64,000 nucleotides of DNA, taken from the NCBI GenBank assembly GCA_964632845.1, contig CAZWDU010000009.1, positions 22,098 to 86,097 on the forward strand. Direction: 5' to 3'. Source of the stretch: JAOZHU01 sp964632845 (GTDB taxonomy: Archaea; Thermoproteota; Bathyarchaeia; Bathyarchaeales; Bathycorpusculaceae). Within the stretch, counting starts at the first letter, position 1. Each line of letters opens with the position of its first letter. The notes below the pieces were generated by a model. That model had not been told where the DNA came from. It saw only the letters and a list, made by a program, of their open reading frames with translations, and made no database searches. The translations under genes were made by a program, and so were the position numbers. This document shows, piece by piece, positions 16,104-24,091 of the stretch.

Positions 16104-17299
16104 GAAAAATAAGTCAATACCCAGTAGACGGCAAATACGGCAAGTATGGTGGGCGCTTCGTCCCAGAAACATTGATGGAAGCCGTTAATGAGTTGGAGGA
16201 AGCTTATCGTCAAGCTAGAAGAGACTCGACGTTTCAGAAGGAGCTGGACTATTATCTGTCAGAGTATGTGGGTAGACCTACGCCGTTGTATTACGCGGAG
16301 AATTTGACGCGGAAAATGGGCGGAGCGAAAATTTACCTGAAACGAGAAGATTTAGCGCATGGAGGCGCCCACAAAATTAACAACACGCTTGGGCAAGCGT
16401 TGTTGGCGAAGCGGATGGGCAAGAAGCGCGTTATCGCTGAAACAGGAGCAGGACAGCACGGTGTTGCCACAGCCATAGCTTGTGCAATGTTGGGCTTGAA
16501 GGCTGAAGTGTACATGGGCGTTGAAGACATGCAGCGGCAAAGGCTTAACGTGTTCCGAATGAAACTGTTAAACGCTGAAGTGCACCCTGTGGAGTCAGGT
16601 TCAAAAACGTTAAAAGATTCCATCAACGAAGCGTTACGCGACTGGGTGACTAACCTCCAAACCACATACTACCTTATAGGCTCAGTTGTAGGTCCACACC
16701 CGTACCCCATGATGGTAAGAGACTTCCAAAGCATAATCGGCGTTGAACTAAAACAGCAAATTATGCAAAAAGAAAAGCGGCTTCCAGATACACTAGTTGC
16801 TTGCGTGGGCGGAGGAAGCAACGCCATTGGTACATTCTACCCGTTCGAAGATGATGCCTCTGTGAAGTTATACGGTGTAGAAGCTGCAGGCGAAGGCTTA
16901 GCAACAGGCAAGCACGCGGCATCGCTTGGCGCTGGGGCGGAAGGCGTCTTCCACGGCATGCTAACCTACGTGCTCCAAGACAGCGATGGACAAATCCAGA
17001 ACACACACAGCCTTTCCGCAGGCTTAGACTACCCCGGCGTTGGACCTGAACACTCGTTTCTTAAAGTTTTGCAGCGAGCTGAGTACGTTTCTGCAACGGA
17101 TAAAGAAGCAGCAGACGCCTTCCTTACGTTGTCGCAAGAAGAGGGTATTCTGCCGGCTTTGGAGTCTGCACACGCGCTGGCGTACGCCATGAAAATGGCA
17201 AAGCAAATGCGGAAAGACGCGGTAATTGTGGTGAATTTGTCAGGGCGCGGCGACAAAGACGTTGAAACCATGGCAGACTATCTGGGGGTGAAAATATGA
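16100..17299 (+). CDS. trpB: tryptophan synthase beta chain (TrpB1 type)
   Basis: PLP enzyme condensing indole and serine. PLP lysine in LAHGGAHKINNTLGQALLAK, glycine-rich phosphate loop CVGGGSNAIG, C-terminal VNLSGRGDKDVETMADYL. N-terminal GKYGKYGGRFVPETLM marks the canonical TrpB1 class, which pairs with TrpA, rather than TrpB2. It overlaps trpA by 4 bases, consistent with stoichiometric alpha2beta2 assembly. Confidence 0.97.
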   Translation: MRKISQYPVDGKYGKYGGRFVPETLMEAVNELEEAYRQARRDSTFQKELDYYLSEYVGRPTPLYYAENLTRKMGGAKIYLKREDLAHGGAHKINNTLGQALLAKRMGKKRVIAETGAGQHGVATAIACAMLGLKAEVYMGVEDMQRQRLNVFRMKLLNAEVHPVESGSKTLKDSINEALRDWVTNLQTTYYLIGSVVGPHPYPMMVRDFQSIIGVELKQQIMQKEKRLPDTLVACVGGGSNAIGTFYPFEDDASVKLYGVEAAGEGLATGKHAASLGAGAEGVFHGMLTYVLQDSDGQIQNTHSLSAGLDYPGVGPEHSFLKVLQRAEYVSATDKEAADAFLTLSQEEGILPALESAHALAYAMKMAKQMRKDAVIVVNLSGRGDKDVETMADYLGVKI

Positions 17300-18114
17300 C
17301 CGCGATAAATGAGACTTTCCAGAAGCTGAAAAGCCGCAGAGAAGCCGCGTTAATCGGCTACGTTACCGCAGGCGACCCTGCACCGCAATTCACACCGAAA
17401 ATCGCTGGCGCATTAATCAAAGGCGGCGTCGATATCCTTGAACTTGGGTTACCTTTTTCTGATCCGATAGCGGATGGACCGACGATTCAGGCGGCAAGTG
17501 TGCGTGCTTTGAACGCTGGAACCACACCGCGGAAAGTGCTGGAGATAGCAAAGGAAATTCGGCAAGCGCATGATGTGCCCGTAGTTATTATGACCTATTA
17601 TAATCCAGTGTTTAGGCTGGGGCTTGACACGTTTTTTCCCTTAGCCAAAGACTGCATGGTTGACGGCGTAATTGTGCCTGATTTGCCCGTTGAAGAGGCA
17701 AGTGAATATAAGCAGGCAGCAAACGCAAGTGGCATAGACACGATTTTCCTTGCGGCACCATCCACTTCAGCGCAGAGGCTACCTAAAATCGTTGAGTGCA
17801 CTTCGGGCTTTTTGTATTTGGTTTCACATTTTGGCGTTACAGGCGCAAAAACCGCAGTAGCAGAGTCAACCCTTCAACTGATACGGAACGTTCTTCCGTA
17901 CACGTGTGGGCGCGTTCCGTTAGCTGTTGGCTTCGGCGTTTCAAAGCCTGAGCACACGCGCTGCATAATTGAAGCGGGAGCAGACGGCGTCATAGTGGGC
18001 TCTGCCTTCGTCAACGTTATTGCCAAAAACCAAGGAAACACACGGAAAATGCTTGGAGAACTCGGCGAAATGGCATTTAACCTCAAAGCGGCTACACGAA
18101 GCGTTAGCACATGA
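17296..18114 (+). CDS. trpA: tryptophan synthase alpha chain
   Basis: Releases indole from indole-3-glycerol phosphate and channels it to TrpB. Catalytic Glu in LELGLPFSDPIADGPTIQAA, Asp in DGVIVPDLPVEEA, phosphate site GFGVSKPEH and GADGVIVGSAFV. 272 aa, the last gene of the operon. No clear terminator hairpin follows; the SRP RNA promoter begins 30 bases downstream. Confidence 0.96.
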   Translation: MTAINETFQKLKSRREAALIGYVTAGDPAPQFTPKIAGALIKGGVDILELGLPFSDPIADGPTIQAASVRALNAGTTPRKVLEIAKEIRQAHDVPVVIMTYYNPVFRLGLDTFFPLAKDCMVDGVIVPDLPVEEASEYKQAANASGIDTIFLAAPSTSAQRLPKIVECTSGFLYLVSHFGVTGAKTAVAESTLQLIRNVLPYTCGRVPLAVGFGVSKPEHTRCIIEAGADGVIVGSAFVNVIAKNQGNTRKMLGELGEMAFNLKAATRSVST

Positions 18115-18144
18115 GATAGGAATTTTCACGCGCTACTGGAAACA

Positions 18145-18154
18145 TTTTATATGC
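18145..18154 (+). promoter_or_regulatory. TATA box of the SRP RNA
   Basis: TTTATATG centred about 26 bases before the start of the SRP RNA terminal stem, the normal archaeal TATA-to-start distance. Confidence 0.7.
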
Positions 18155-18174
18155 TGCATATGAGTGGTATAGTT

Positions 18175-18493
18175 GGCGGTGGGTCTCAAGCGGGGGGCTA
18201 GGGGTCCCTTGCACCATAAACCCTCTACACGATGGGCTGACAGCTGCGGATGAGGCGTCAAAGGCCGCTTGAGCCTTCCTTTCCGAACCAGTGACTATCC
18301 GTCCCTTGGGGCTGGCGGTCAATGAGCAGCTTCCGTAGGGAAGCCGCCTTCACGGTTCATCAGGCGAATCCGGCTAGGCTCGGGAGAGAGCAACCTAAGT
18401 CTGGACGTGCAGCGCTCAAGGGGTCGCGGGTAAGAGCGTAGGGCTTGAAGGCGCCCTGCGGAGTCTAGGCGTCGAACCGCAGTGGCCCACCGC
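18175..18493 (+). ncRNA. ffs: archaeal signal recognition particle (7S) RNA
   Basis: RNA scaffold of the signal recognition particle, binding SRP19 and SRP54. The 5' end GGCGGTGGGTC pairs with the 3' end GGCCCACCGC to form the terminal helix of archaeal 7S RNA. The region from about 18366 to 18406 shows helix 8, with the symmetric-loop AGCA following GGGAG. About 319 nt, as expected. TATA box at 18145. Exact ends are inferred from pairing. Confidence 0.88.
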
Positions 18494-18512
18494 TAGTTTC
18501 TAATAGGCACCC

Positions 18513-18540
18513 TGTATACAAAAGCATCAACCAAACACAC
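18513..18540 (+). repeat. GTATAC-GCATC interspersed repeat, copy 1
   Basis: GTATACAAAAGCATCAACC followed by AAACACAC, about 20 bases after the SRP RNA and 22 before the stop of the minus-strand HIT-like gene. Matches copies 2-8 (see the finding). Confidence 0.85.
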
Positions 18541-18561
18541 TTGTATGCATTAAATTATGCG

Positions 18562-18942
18562 TTATCTTTCGTTTTCCACAGTGTTGTCTATGACCTTTAT
18601 CCAGCGCGTGGCCAAAATCTGGTCGAAATCCTCGCTTTTCGGGTCAAGGTCTGTGGCTACCAAATGCCAATGGTCATTAATTGACGCGAAAGTTGAATCC
18701 ATAATTACAAACTTAGGCGTATAACTGAACAGTTTTCTGCCCATTTTTGTGAACACATCTAAAGCGCGCTCAACAGCCCTGTACGACAACTCGTGCTCAT
18801 GGCGCTTGTAAACAATCATGATTCGTTCTTTGTGTCCTTTAAGCCGTTTAGTTCTCAAGACAATGAAGGCATCATCTTCGAAGTACACTTTTTCCTCTTT
18901 CAAGTTCAACTCGCATAGGGGGCAATTCGAACCTTTCAGCAT
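18562..18942 (-). CDS. HIT-like protein with degenerate triad
   Basis: 126 aa. N-terminal CPLC followed by EDDAFIVLRTKRLKGHKERIMIVYKRH resembles the start of HIT-family nucleotide hydrolases. The expected His-x-His-x-His triad is only DHWHLVATD, so the third His is missing. Family members act on nucleoside phosphates; activity here is uncertain. An AAAGG site precedes the ATG. It lies 90 bases behind the macrodomain gene on the same strand, so a link to ADP-ribose or nucleotide metabolism is possible. Confidence 0.65.
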   Translation of the reverse strand: MLKGSNCPLCELNLKEEKVYFEDDAFIVLRTKRLKGHKERIMIVYKRHEHELSYRAVERALDVFTKMGRKLFSYTPKFVIMDSTFASINDHWHLVATDLDPKSEDFDQILATRWIKVIDNTVENER

Positions 18943-19032
18943 AAACTAAACCTTTGGTTTCCTAATAAGACGCTTTTTGAATATAAGAAATATCATTATT
19001 GCACAGAGAAGTAATAGCCGCAACGAAACCGT

Positions 19033-19590
19033 CTAAAACGCTTCTTTTGCTGCATCCACGTAAACTTGCAGGTCATGTTCTGAAAATAACGCAAACACTA
19101 CCTCGCTGATTTTGCTCTCCTTCTCCAGAAAGTCTTTCACAGCTTTTAGTGCTATACGGCTTGCATCTTGGATGGGATAACCGTACGCGCCCGTACTTAT
19201 GGACGGAAACGCTACGGTTCTAAGCCCATTAGCAACTGCAGTCAGCAATGAGCTCTGGTATGCTTGCGCTAACAGCTCAGCTTCGCCGCGGTTTCCGCCG
19301 TGCCAAACTGGTCCAACCGTGTGGATGACGCGTTTAGCTTTGAGATTGCCTGCGCAGGTCATAACTGCCTGCCCTGTCGGAAGCCCTGCGGGCAACTGTG
19401 TTGCGCGTATTTTCTTACATTCTTCAAGTATTTGTAATCCGCCTTTGCGATGGATTGCGCCGTCTACGCCTCCGCCACCCATAAGCGAGCGGTTAGCCGC
19501 GTTCACTATGGCGTCTGTCTCCATTTCTGTTATGTCCCCTCCGACTAAACGTACTGTGGCTTTGCCGACTTTGAATTCGTATTTGCTCAT
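19033..19590 (-). CDS. macrodomain protein (O-acetyl-ADP-ribose deacetylase-like)
   Basis: Binds or hydrolyses ADP-ribose derivatives. Signatures of the YmdB/MacroD branch: VGGDITEMETDAIVNAANRS, the GGGGVDGAIHRKGG loop, VIHTVGPVWHGG and FPSISTGAYGYPI. 185 aa, soluble. GGAG lies 9-10 bases before the ATG. It starts 13 bases after the LysE-type gene, so the two are probably co-transcribed. Confidence 0.93.
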   Translation of the reverse strand: MSKYEFKVGKATVRLVGGDITEMETDAIVNAANRSLMGGGGVDGAIHRKGGLQILEECKKIRATQLPAGLPTGQAVMTCAGNLKAKRVIHTVGPVWHGGNRGEAELLAQAYQSSLLTAVANGLRTVAFPSISTGAYGYPIQDASRIALKAVKDFLEKESKISEVVFALFSEHDLQVYVDAAKEAF

Positions 19591-19603
19591 TTGACCCGTT
19601 CTC

Positions 19604-20254
19604 CTAAATGAAACTGGTGATTATTAGCCACAAGGCTGAAGTGAAAAACCATGTTCCGAAGCCGATGAAGACTACGAAACAGAAGATAATGATGGCTTGA
19701 TTTGCTTTTTTAGTCCAGAAGCGCTGCGATTTGAAAATCAAATATGCGATTATGGTGTACCATATGAAGTCGCAGAGCCAGTGGACTATGGCGAACACGG
19801 CGAACTCCAGCAGTCCGAAGCTTCGAGCGGTTATTATCAGCGTAGTGCCAATGGTTAACCACCATAAGATGAAGCCTGCGTTGGCGGCTGTCGTCCAGAT
19901 TCCCGCGATAAATGAGTCTCGCCGTGGGCTTTCGTATTTTTCGCTGGGTTTGTTTCGGTTTCTGAAAGCTTGAATGCCCATAAAGATCATCAGCAGTCCG
20001 CCGCTTAACCCAACTGTGGCTTGCACGGTTTGCAGCATGTTAGAGACGATAACCTGTGTTACTCCATAATAGATGAGGAACATTATTGGGAACTCTACGA
20101 TGCCGTGTCCCAGCGAGATTAGTGCTCCAGCGGTTTTGCGTTTTGCGGCTTTTTCAATGGTGACCGCGAATAAAGGTCCAGGCATCATTACACCTGTCAA
20201 TGAGATAAGCACTACTGATGCCAAGAACAAGTAAAACTCTGCCGTAAACGCCAT
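19604..20254 (-). CDS. LysE family transporter
   Basis: Membrane exporter of the LysE/RhtB superfamily, generally for amino acids or derivatives. About six hydrophobic helices, with the family opening GVMMPGPLFAVTIEKAAKR and a following GHGIVEFPIMFLIY. 216 aa. The start is supported by GAGGT just upstream. Repeat copy 2 lies about 80 bases before it. Confidence 0.88.
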   Translation of the reverse strand: MAFTAEFYLFLASVVLISLTGVMMPGPLFAVTIEKAAKRKTAGALISLGHGIVEFPIMFLIYYGVTQVIVSNMLQTVQATVGLSGGLLMIFMGIQAFRNRNKPSEKYESPRRDSFIAGIWTTAANAGFILWWLTIGTTLIITARSFGLLEFAVFAIVHWLCDFIWYTIIAYLIFKSQRFWTKKANQAIIIFCFVVFIGFGTWFFTSALWLIITSFI

Positions 20255-20330
20255 ATTACCTCAATTCCCTTTGCTTCGCTAATAAACATTCCCGCAAAAA
20301 CTCAACGAAACTGTTACTGAAACACGGCTT

Positions 20331-20360
20331 GGTATACAGAAGCATCACCAAAACACACTT
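20331..20360 (+). repeat. GTATAC-GCATC interspersed repeat, copy 2
   Basis: GGTATACAGAAGCATCACC followed by AAAACACACTT, in the gap between the Lrp-type gene and the LysE-type gene. Its GTATAC end faces the LysE-type gene. Confidence 0.85.
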
Positions 20361-20440
20361 TTTCATGCCCTAATTGCATTTAGCAAACGCGGTAGGCATA
20401 GTTGGCGATTCGTGTTTGGAGCGTTTTTTGCGTAAGTCAT

Positions 20441-20710
20441 TTACTTGGTTTTTGGGCGTTGGTTTTTTCCTTTGTATTCTCTGCCTACAAGCATTGTAGA
20501 TGTTAAAACTATGCTGGGCACGTTTCTGAGTTTCTGAGATAGGAAATCTTCTAGTACAGCCATGTCTGGCGCCGCGATTTTTGCAATCACGTCGTATTCG
20601 CCGAAAATAACATCTGCTTCTAAGACTTCGTCGAAGGTGACAATTTTTTGGCACACGTCTCGTTCAGTGCCTGAATTCACTTTGAAGAGTACATAAGCGA
20701 GCATTGCCAT
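20441..20710 (-). CDS. stand-alone Lrp/AsnC ligand-binding (RAM) domain protein
   Basis: 89 aa, lacking the N-terminal DNA-binding domain of Lrp/AsnC regulators. AYVLFKVNSGTERDVCQKI, the VIFGEYDVIAKIAAPD strand and VPSIVLTSTMLVG are typical of the RAM ligand-binding fold. Such small proteins can assemble with full-length Lrp regulators or sense amino acids alone. AGGTGA precedes the ATG. It sits upstream of the LysE-type exporter, which is suggestive of amino-acid sensing. Confidence 0.85.
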   Translation of the reverse strand: MAMLAYVLFKVNSGTERDVCQKIVTFDEVLEADVIFGEYDVIAKIAAPDMAVLEDFLSQKLRNVPSIVLTSTMLVGREYKGKNQRPKTK

Positions 20711-21150
20711 AGTTTCACCTAGCCAATATTAGTTCAGTGTGGCTCTTAATTACCTTTTCATTGAGCGCTGCCTGACAACTTATGGCTGAAACCGGCGTAT
20801 ATCTTCGAAGTTGAGCGAACCTTATAAACACGTGATACCTGCAAGCTAAAAACCAGTAAAGTTGCATGTTTTTCAGCGATTATCCTGTGAACAGCGGCAA
20901 AATCGCGTATAATGCGCTTAAAAGTTGCTTGTTAGCGGTCTTTAAACGGTTTCTAACGTCGCTTCCGCTTAGCCTTTGCTGCTGTGGGTGCAGCGAAAAA
21001 TCTTCGAATGGTATTATTTTACAATAAAAAGTTAAAAGCGCAGGTGTATATGAGGAAAAATGGTGCTTTACAGTTAAAATGCCCTGTTTTCAGAGTTTTT
21101 GCTCGCAGAGAAAACGAAGCCTGAAAAAACGAGAAAAAAGTTGTGAGCGG
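20711..21150. other. gene-free interval
   Basis: 440 bases with no convincing ORF, tRNA or hairpin. CTTATAAACA near 20831 looks like a plus-strand TATA box, but no gene follows it in range; an unrecognised small RNA is possible. A run of T/A-rich sequence lies near 21010-21060. Confidence 0.4.
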
Positions 21151-21567
21151 TTATTGTTCGCCCATGACTTGTATGATGAGGGTTCTCCTCCGCGGGTAAA
21201 CGTCCGTTTCCACAAAAAGCAAAGATTGCCACGTTCCAAACGCTACTCGCCCGTCGATTACTGGCAATGTTTTGTCTGGCGGCAGCAGCAGTGAACGCAG
21301 ATGTGCGTGAGCGTTAGACGGGTGCCTGTACGCTTGGTCCTTTGGCGCTATCGCTTCCAGCAACGCCTTGGTGTCTTCCAGCAAGCCATAGTCATTCTCT
21401 GTCAACACTAATATGCCTGTTGCGTGAGGCGCGAAAACGTGCACCATGCCGTTCTTGATGTTTGATTTAGTTACTGCATCTTGAATCAGGTCGGTTAGGT
21501 CTATGAAGTCGATTTCGCCTTTTGTGGAGAAATTGTGGCTTGTGCTGACCACTTTGAAGTCTGGCAA
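21151..21567 (-). CDS. YjbQ/UPF0047 family protein
   Basis: 138 aa. Signatures: VHVFAPHATGILVLTEND, HPSNAHAHLRSLLLPP and FGTWQSLLFVETDVYPRRRTL, the characteristic His-rich metal site of this family. E. coli YjbQ has weak thiamine-phosphate synthase activity, and the true role is unsettled. TTG appears to be the start codon. Confidence 0.92.
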   Translation of the reverse strand: MPDFKVVSTSHNFSTKGEIDFIDLTDLIQDAVTKSNIKNGMVHVFAPHATGILVLTENDYGLLEDTKALLEAIAPKDQAYRHPSNAHAHLRSLLLPPDKTLPVIDGRVAFGTWQSLLFVETDVYPRRRTLIIQVMGEQ

Positions 21568-21682
21568 TGCAAATAGCCCCGTGTTTTTTTATCTTGTCTT
21601 TCCTTCAAAAATGTTTCTGCAAAATTTGCCACTGTATATGGCGACTTTGCAGGGTTTATTTATGAAATTGCGGTTTTGGAGG

Positions 21683-21708
21683 GTGCTTGGTTGATGCTTT
21701 TGTATACC
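21683..21708 (-). repeat. GTATAC-GCATC interspersed repeat, copy 3
   Basis: Minus-strand reading: GGTATACAAAAGCATCAACC then AAGCAC. It lies 66 bases before the Nnr gene, with the GTATAC end facing that gene. Confidence 0.85.
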
Positions 21709-21774
21709 ATTGCCTGTAACGCAAGGATAGGCTTATTTCTTATTGCAGAACATTAGATTACGTGAGGCACAAGT

Positions 21775-23325
21775 ATGCAACTGAAAAACGAGAACACCGG
21801 ATACATTTTGAGCAGGGATATGCGCGCCTTAGAAGTGAACGCGGAATACTTCGGAATCACGCTGCTCCAGCTAATGGAAAACGCGGGACGCAATGTAGCT
21901 ACTGAGGTTGCTTCACGATTTCCGCGGAAGAAAAAAATCGTGGTTCTCTGCGGTTTAGGTGGAAACGGCGGCGACGGCTTTGTCGCTGCAAGGCACTTAG
22001 CAGCCATGGGCTATAAAGTGACAGTTATTCTTGCTGGAAAAAGCACGAATGTTACGCATTCCGCAGCGCTCCAGAACCTTTGTGCACTTCGAGCTTTAAA
22101 CGAGAGCATTCCCTTTTACGAAGTTACTGACATCTCCGCGTTGCCCACTGTGGACGCGGACGTAGTTATTGATGCTTTGCTGGGAACAGGTACAAAAGGC
22201 AAACTTAAAACGCCAATCGTGCAGTTGGTAGAGTACATTAATTCGCTGGGCGCTTTCAAACTTGCCGTGGATGCGCCCACAGGCATAGACTCGGACACAG
22301 GTGAAGTCTTAGGCACAGCAGTTGAGGCAAATGTCACAGTGACTTTTCACAAAGCAAAAGCAGGATTGGAAAAAGCCAAAAAACATGTAGGCGAACTAAT
22401 CATCACAAGCATAGGTTTGCCTGTGGAACTTGAAAGTTACGCGGGTCCAGGCGATGCCCAGTTACTCGCAAAACTTCGACTTCCACGTGCCCATAAAGGC
22501 GATTTCGGGCGGTTGCTAGTTATCGGCGGCAGCGAAGTTTTTTCAGGCGCCCCCGCTCTGGTGGCGTTGGCTGCTCTGCGGACCGGCGTCGATATCGTGT
22601 ATGTTGCGGCGCCAACGAAAACTGCCACGGCAATTTCCTCCATGTCGCCTGACCTGATAACCGTGAAGCTTGACGGCGAGCACTTGAACCCCCGCAACAT
22701 GGCAGCGTTAAAGTCTTACGTGGAAATGGTTGATGCTGTTGTTTTAGGTCCCGGCGTTGGCTTGCACTCTGAAACCAAAGAATTCATTAAAGCCTGTGTT
22801 GCTGCTGTTGAAGACGCGGGTAAAGCTTTGCTTTTGGATGCTGATGGCTTAAAAGCCTTCGCAGACTTCAAAAAGCCTTTATGTGTTCCTTTTGTGCTTA
22901 CGCCGCATGCTGGTGAGTACGCGTTGCTTGCTGGAGGAAAACTACCTGAAAACTTGGCGGAGAGAGTTTCAAAAGTGCAGCGGACAGCAATGGAATTAAA
23001 TGCGGTAATTTTGTTGAAGGGTCAAGTGGATGTGATTTGTGATGGAAAACGGTTTAAACTGAACTTTACTGGCAATGCTGGCATGACTGTGGGCGGCACT
23101 GGTGATGTGCTCTCAGGTATTGTGGGCGCTTTTCTTGCGCAGAAGGCTGACGCTTTTGAGGCAGCAGTTGCAGGCGCTTTCGTTAACGGTGCAGCAGGCG
23201 ATTTCGTGGTAGATGACATTGGCTACCATATGATGGCAACAGACATCATCAACTGGATTCCCAACGTTTTAAATGATCCTATGAGCCATGCGAAGGTGCG
23301 GCAAAACAGTGCAGGCAGCACCTAA
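21775..23325 (+). CDS. nnr: bifunctional NAD(P)H-hydrate epimerase / ADP-dependent dehydratase
   Basis: Repairs hydrated NAD(P)H. The N-terminal YjeF_N epimerase domain (about 1-215) carries LMENAGRNVA and GLGGNGGDGFVAARHL. The C-terminal ribokinase-like dehydratase domain (about 225-510) carries GDFGRLLVIGGS, LTPHAGEYALL and VGGTGDVLSGIVGAFLA. 516 aa, the standard fused form. ATG at 21775 follows GTGAGG. Confidence 0.95.
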   Translation: MQLKNENTGYILSRDMRALEVNAEYFGITLLQLMENAGRNVATEVASRFPRKKKIVVLCGLGGNGGDGFVAARHLAAMGYKVTVILAGKSTNVTHSAALQNLCALRALNESIPFYEVTDISALPTVDADVVIDALLGTGTKGKLKTPIVQLVEYINSLGAFKLAVDAPTGIDSDTGEVLGTAVEANVTVTFHKAKAGLEKAKKHVGELIITSIGLPVELESYAGPGDAQLLAKLRLPRAHKGDFGRLLVIGGSEVFSGAPALVALAALRTGVDIVYVAAPTKTATAISSMSPDLITVKLDGEHLNPRNMAALKSYVEMVDAVVLGPGVGLHSETKEFIKACVAAVEDAGKALLLDADGLKAFADFKKPLCVPFVLTPHAGEYALLAGGKLPENLAERVSKVQRTAMELNAVILLKGQVDVICDGKRFKLNFTGNAGMTVGGTGDVLSGIVGAFLAQKADAFEAAVAGAFVNGAAGDFVVDDIGYHMMATDIINWIPNVLNDPMSHAKVRQNSAGST

Positions 23326-23839
23326 GATAACCATTTATCATGCAGCGCAATGTGACCCGAAACGTTGCACAGCATTAAAGCTTAAGCGTCACGGCATGGC
23401 CAGATTAGTGAACAAAACGCGGTTTTTGCCTAGACGCGCAATAGTTCTTAACCCTTTTTCGGAAATCGCTTTTTCGCCTGCTGACAGGCAACGCATTGCA
23501 GACTTCGGTTTAGCTGCTTTGGACTGCAGTTGGGAGCACGCCCAGAAAGTGCTAGCAAAACAGGTAAGAGGGACTTCTCGCTGTTTACCCATCTTGATAG
23601 CGGGCAACCCTGTCAACTTCGGCAAAGCCACAAAACTGACTACTGTAGAAGCCTTAGCTGCGGCGCTTTACATCGCAGGTTTCAAGCAGGAATCCGCAAG
23701 CTTGCTGTCCATTTTCACATGGGGACACACTTTTCTAGAGCTAAATTCTGATTTGCTTGAGAATTACACGGCAGCACGGGACAGCGCGGATATAATAAAA
23801 ATCCAAGCTAAAATTAGAGGAAGCAAAGACAGCACTTAG
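23309..23839 (+). CDS. tsr3: rRNA aminocarboxypropyltransferase (Tsr3/DUF367)
   Basis: Adds the acp group from SAM to a hypermodified base of small-subunit rRNA. Recognised by IYHAAQCDPKRCTALKL, a following DCSWEHAQKVL, RCLPILIAGNPVNFGKATKLTTVEALAAAL and FTWGHTFLELN. I choose GTG at 23309 because AAGGTG lies 10 bases before it and archaeal Tsr3 proteins start close to this strand. ATG at 23288 is the longer option. The 5' end overlaps nnr. Confidence 0.9.
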   Translation: MQAAPKITIYHAAQCDPKRCTALKLKRHGMARLVNKTRFLPRRAIVLNPFSEIAFSPADRQRIADFGLAALDCSWEHAQKVLAKQVRGTSRCLPILIAGNPVNFGKATKLTTVEALAAALYIAGFKQESASLLSIFTWGHTFLELNSDLLENYTAARDSADIIKIQAKIRGSKDST

Positions 23840-23850
23840 CATGTTTTGAG

Positions 23851-23877
23851 TGTGTTTGGTTGATGCTTCTGTATACG
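23851..23877 (-). repeat. GTATAC-GCATC interspersed repeat, copy 4
   Basis: Minus-strand reading: GTATACAGAAGCATCAACC then AAACACA. It begins 12 bases after the tsr3 stop, in the convergent gap before lonB. Confidence 0.88.
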
Positions 23878-24046
23878 AGCTTCTGAATGCTGCTTCTTAG
23901 TGACTGTCAGTGACGGAGAAACAAATTTGTAGTATCAGTGCAACCAAATTCACCTAGCTATTATTTCGCCATGGCACAACGTTAAAAATTCACAAGCATT
24001 AGCCCTGTTCTGTGACAGCACTATTGCAGCTGCACCGCGAATAAGC

Positions 24047-24078
24047 CTGAAAAAAGCTTTTTTCAGCAACTTTTTTTG
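24047..24078 (+). terminator. palindrome plus T-tract between convergent tsr3 and lonB
   Basis: A perfect 10+10 inverted repeat (CTGAAAAAAG / CTTTTTTCAG, 24047-24066) is followed on the plus strand by a run of seven T. It lies between convergent genes, so it could end both transcripts. Confidence 0.6.
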
Positions 24079-24091
24079 GTAGAGTGAAGAG

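Noticed and set aside
16100..17299. TrpB2-type stand-alone enzyme
   Set aside because: The N-terminal and PLP-lysine motifs are those of TrpB1 and it overlaps trpA.
20821..20900. C/D box guide RNA after the TATA-like box at 20831
   Set aside because: No convincing pair of C (RTGATGA) and D (CTGA) boxes at the right spacing.
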